This document shows positions 7,546-9,211 of a DNA stretch of 9,211 bases, in pieces; position 1 is the stretch's first letter, and each line of letters begins with the position of its first letter. Below the pieces are notes generated by a model, which saw only the letters and a program-made list of their open reading frames with translations, was not told the origin of the DNA and made no database searches. The position numbers and the translations under genes are program-made. The DNA is from Candidatus Altimarinota bacterium (GTDB taxonomy: Bacteria > Patescibacteriota > Gracilibacteria > Absconditabacterales > Absconditicoccaceae), in the NCBI GenBank assembly GCA_027062165.1, contig JAMOTU010000075.1, positions 1-9,211 of the forward strand, read 5' to 3'.

Positions 7546-9211
7546 TTATTTAGATTCTCAAAATTTTAATAACAATTCTTTAGTCAAAGGCACAATTATT
7601 GTCAATACCATAAAAATAGAAAGCATCATCATAAAGCCGAAACCTTTAAAAACATTCATACCCAATGAAAACAATAAAAATGCTATAGCAAAAGTAGTTA
7701 GGTTTCCATCCCTTATAGCATTCCAACTTCTCTTCAATCAATCTACAACAGCTAACCAGAAAACTTTTCAAGTTTTTAATTCTTCTCTAATTCTTTCATA
7801 CATCAATATATTAGCATCTACTCACATACCTATAGAAAGGACTATAGCACTTATTCCAGCTAAAGATAATGCATAATCAATTAACTTAACAAATGCCAAT
7901 GTAACTATTATAAATTCTACTAAGGAAAACATAGCTATAAAAGACCATCTTAAATTATACATCAACAAAAGCATCACGAATATCAAAACAAAACCAACTA
8001 TACCTGCCATTACAGCCCCATTTAACGCTTTCTCACCTAAAAGAGGAGCTATTTTTTCTTCATGAATTAATATCAATTTTGCTGGTAAAGCTCATTCATT
8101 TAAATCCTTAGCTAATTTCCTTGCTTTTTCAGGAGTAAACCTACCAGTTATTTGAGCAGTTCAGCCACGAATAGGTTCTCTAATAACAGGTGCAGTTATC
8201 AACTTTCATCAAATAAATATAGCATTTTGTTTGCCCACATTTTCTTCCGTTATATGAGCGAATATTTCTTTTCCTTTATCATCAAAATTTATAACTACCG
8301 CTGGTTCCCCTGACTGAGTTCTATCAACAGTAGCATATCTAAAATAAGCTCCATTTAAAATCTCTCCTGTTTTAGGATCTTTTGCTATTACCCAATATGG
8401 TTTAAAACTAATAAACAACAATTCAAAATTATATTTTTTGTTTATAATATTTGCTGCAATATTAGAACCACTCATTATATTACCAGTTCATGCTTTACTT
8501 CAGCTACCAGCATTATTAGTAGTCATACTTACTGTCCCTGATTCAATAGTTGATCACAAATATTTAACTATAAACCATCCATCCCATCACGTCATTAATG
8601 TTCAAGTAAATAATTTCGGAACTACTTTTCCTGTACCCAATTTCTCAATATTTTCTAAATTGTCTTTCAAGAAACCTGGTAATTTGTCTTTTGTAGCAGA
8701 AATAAAAAACAAAGCTTTTCAATTATTATATTCCAACTGTGTATTTAAATCAGCCATTATAACTCTAGGATCAACAAAATCTATCAACTTCTTACCACTA
8801 TTGACAACTTGATTTAGTATATTTTCAGCTATTTTATATCTTTGTTTTATAATCTCTGGAGTAGGAGCTCATTCATATGGTAACATAAATTCTAACTCCA
8901 CAGTTTTTCAAATAATAGATTTTGCATAGTCAATATCTTTTATTCCTCAAATCTCCACTTGCAAATACTTTTCTCCATTGTTATCTATTATTCTAATACT
9001 ATAATCTGCTACACCTAATTTAGATATTCTACTATCTATATTTCTTTTTATAACGTTAATAACATTATGAACAACTGTTGCATATTTAAAAGGTTGATCT
9101 TTATAAACTTCTTTATATTTACTTAAATCAATTTTATAAGTTAGTCTTACTCATCAAGCTACATCTAAACCCTTTCTAAAATATTTCCATCATTGCAAAG
9201 AAAGACCCCAT
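7546..9211 (-). CDS. secD: Protein translocase subunit SecD (5' end outside window)
   Basis: SecD is an RND-type membrane protein that works with SecF beside SecYEG, using the proton motive force to help pull exported proteins across the membrane. 554 residues are present, ending at TAA 7548-7546; the start and first transmembrane segment lie past 9211. Order: GLDVAGGVRLTYKID (the family's GLDLxGG motif), the periplasmic P1 region with EPAVVINFDDKG and GKLITAPVIREPIRGGTA, then ITGRFTPEKARKLAKDLNEG and ALPAKL. Five transmembrane segments follow, with the signature [27 protein letters not shown] and SWNAIRDGNLTTF. UGA encodes conserved glycines, for example in GMGVDAN. The chain ends just after the last segment, so this is not a SecDF fusion, and the next gene is truB, not secF. 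A Gly/Ser/Thr-rich stretch at about 8465-8535 (NNAGSGSKAGTGN) looks like a linker within P1. Confidence 0.93.

Noticed and set aside
7427..7876. 149-codon open frame on the plus strand
   Set aside because: Antisense to truB and secD, both of which have conserved motifs across the same bases.
8438..8812. 124-codon open frame on the plus strand
   Set aside because: Antisense to the periplasmic region of secD; no family resemblance.

Overview
The window is strongly AT-rich bacterial DNA that uses UGA as a glycine codon. Read with the standard code every large gene looks broken. Read with UGA = Gly, four conserved families open end to end and the UGA codons fall on invariant glycines: the gyrase active-site region, the UvrB Walker A loop, the TruB HGGTLDP motif and the SecD GVDAN motif. 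UGA = Gly (translation tables 25 and 37) is known from the candidate phyla Absconditabacteria (SR1) and Gracilibacteria (BD1-5). A tRNA gene here has the body of a tRNA-Trp but a CCG anticodon. That points to Absconditabacteria, where CGA/CGG read as Trp (table 37) has been proposed.

Layout. 1-400: the 3' end of a probable membrane-protein gene and a small membrane ORF. 421-4301: gyrA and uvrB on the + strand, overlapping by 22 nt and closed by a strong hairpin terminator. The UvrB is shortened: it stops where the second helicase domain should begin. 4386-4459 (-): the tRNA(CCG). 4512-4540: a perfect-consensus promoter driving a large secreted or anchored M23 peptidase with three SLH-like repeats (4580-6877, +). 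6874-9211 (-): secD (5' end outside the window) followed after 6 nt by truB, which converges on the M23 gene with overlapping stop codons.

The genes cover DNA topology and repair (gyrA, uvrB), decoding and tRNA modification (tRNA, truB), protein export (secD) and cell-wall turnover (M23-SLH). None of the visible starts has a clear Shine-Dalgarno sequence; the leaders are A/T-rich. The points most worth pursuing are the tRNA-Trp-like CCG tRNA with the skewed use of CGA/CGG codons, the UvrB lacking its C-terminal half-motor, and a strong terminator for the M23 transcript lying antisense inside truB. I saw no CRISPR array, insertion sequence or phage module.
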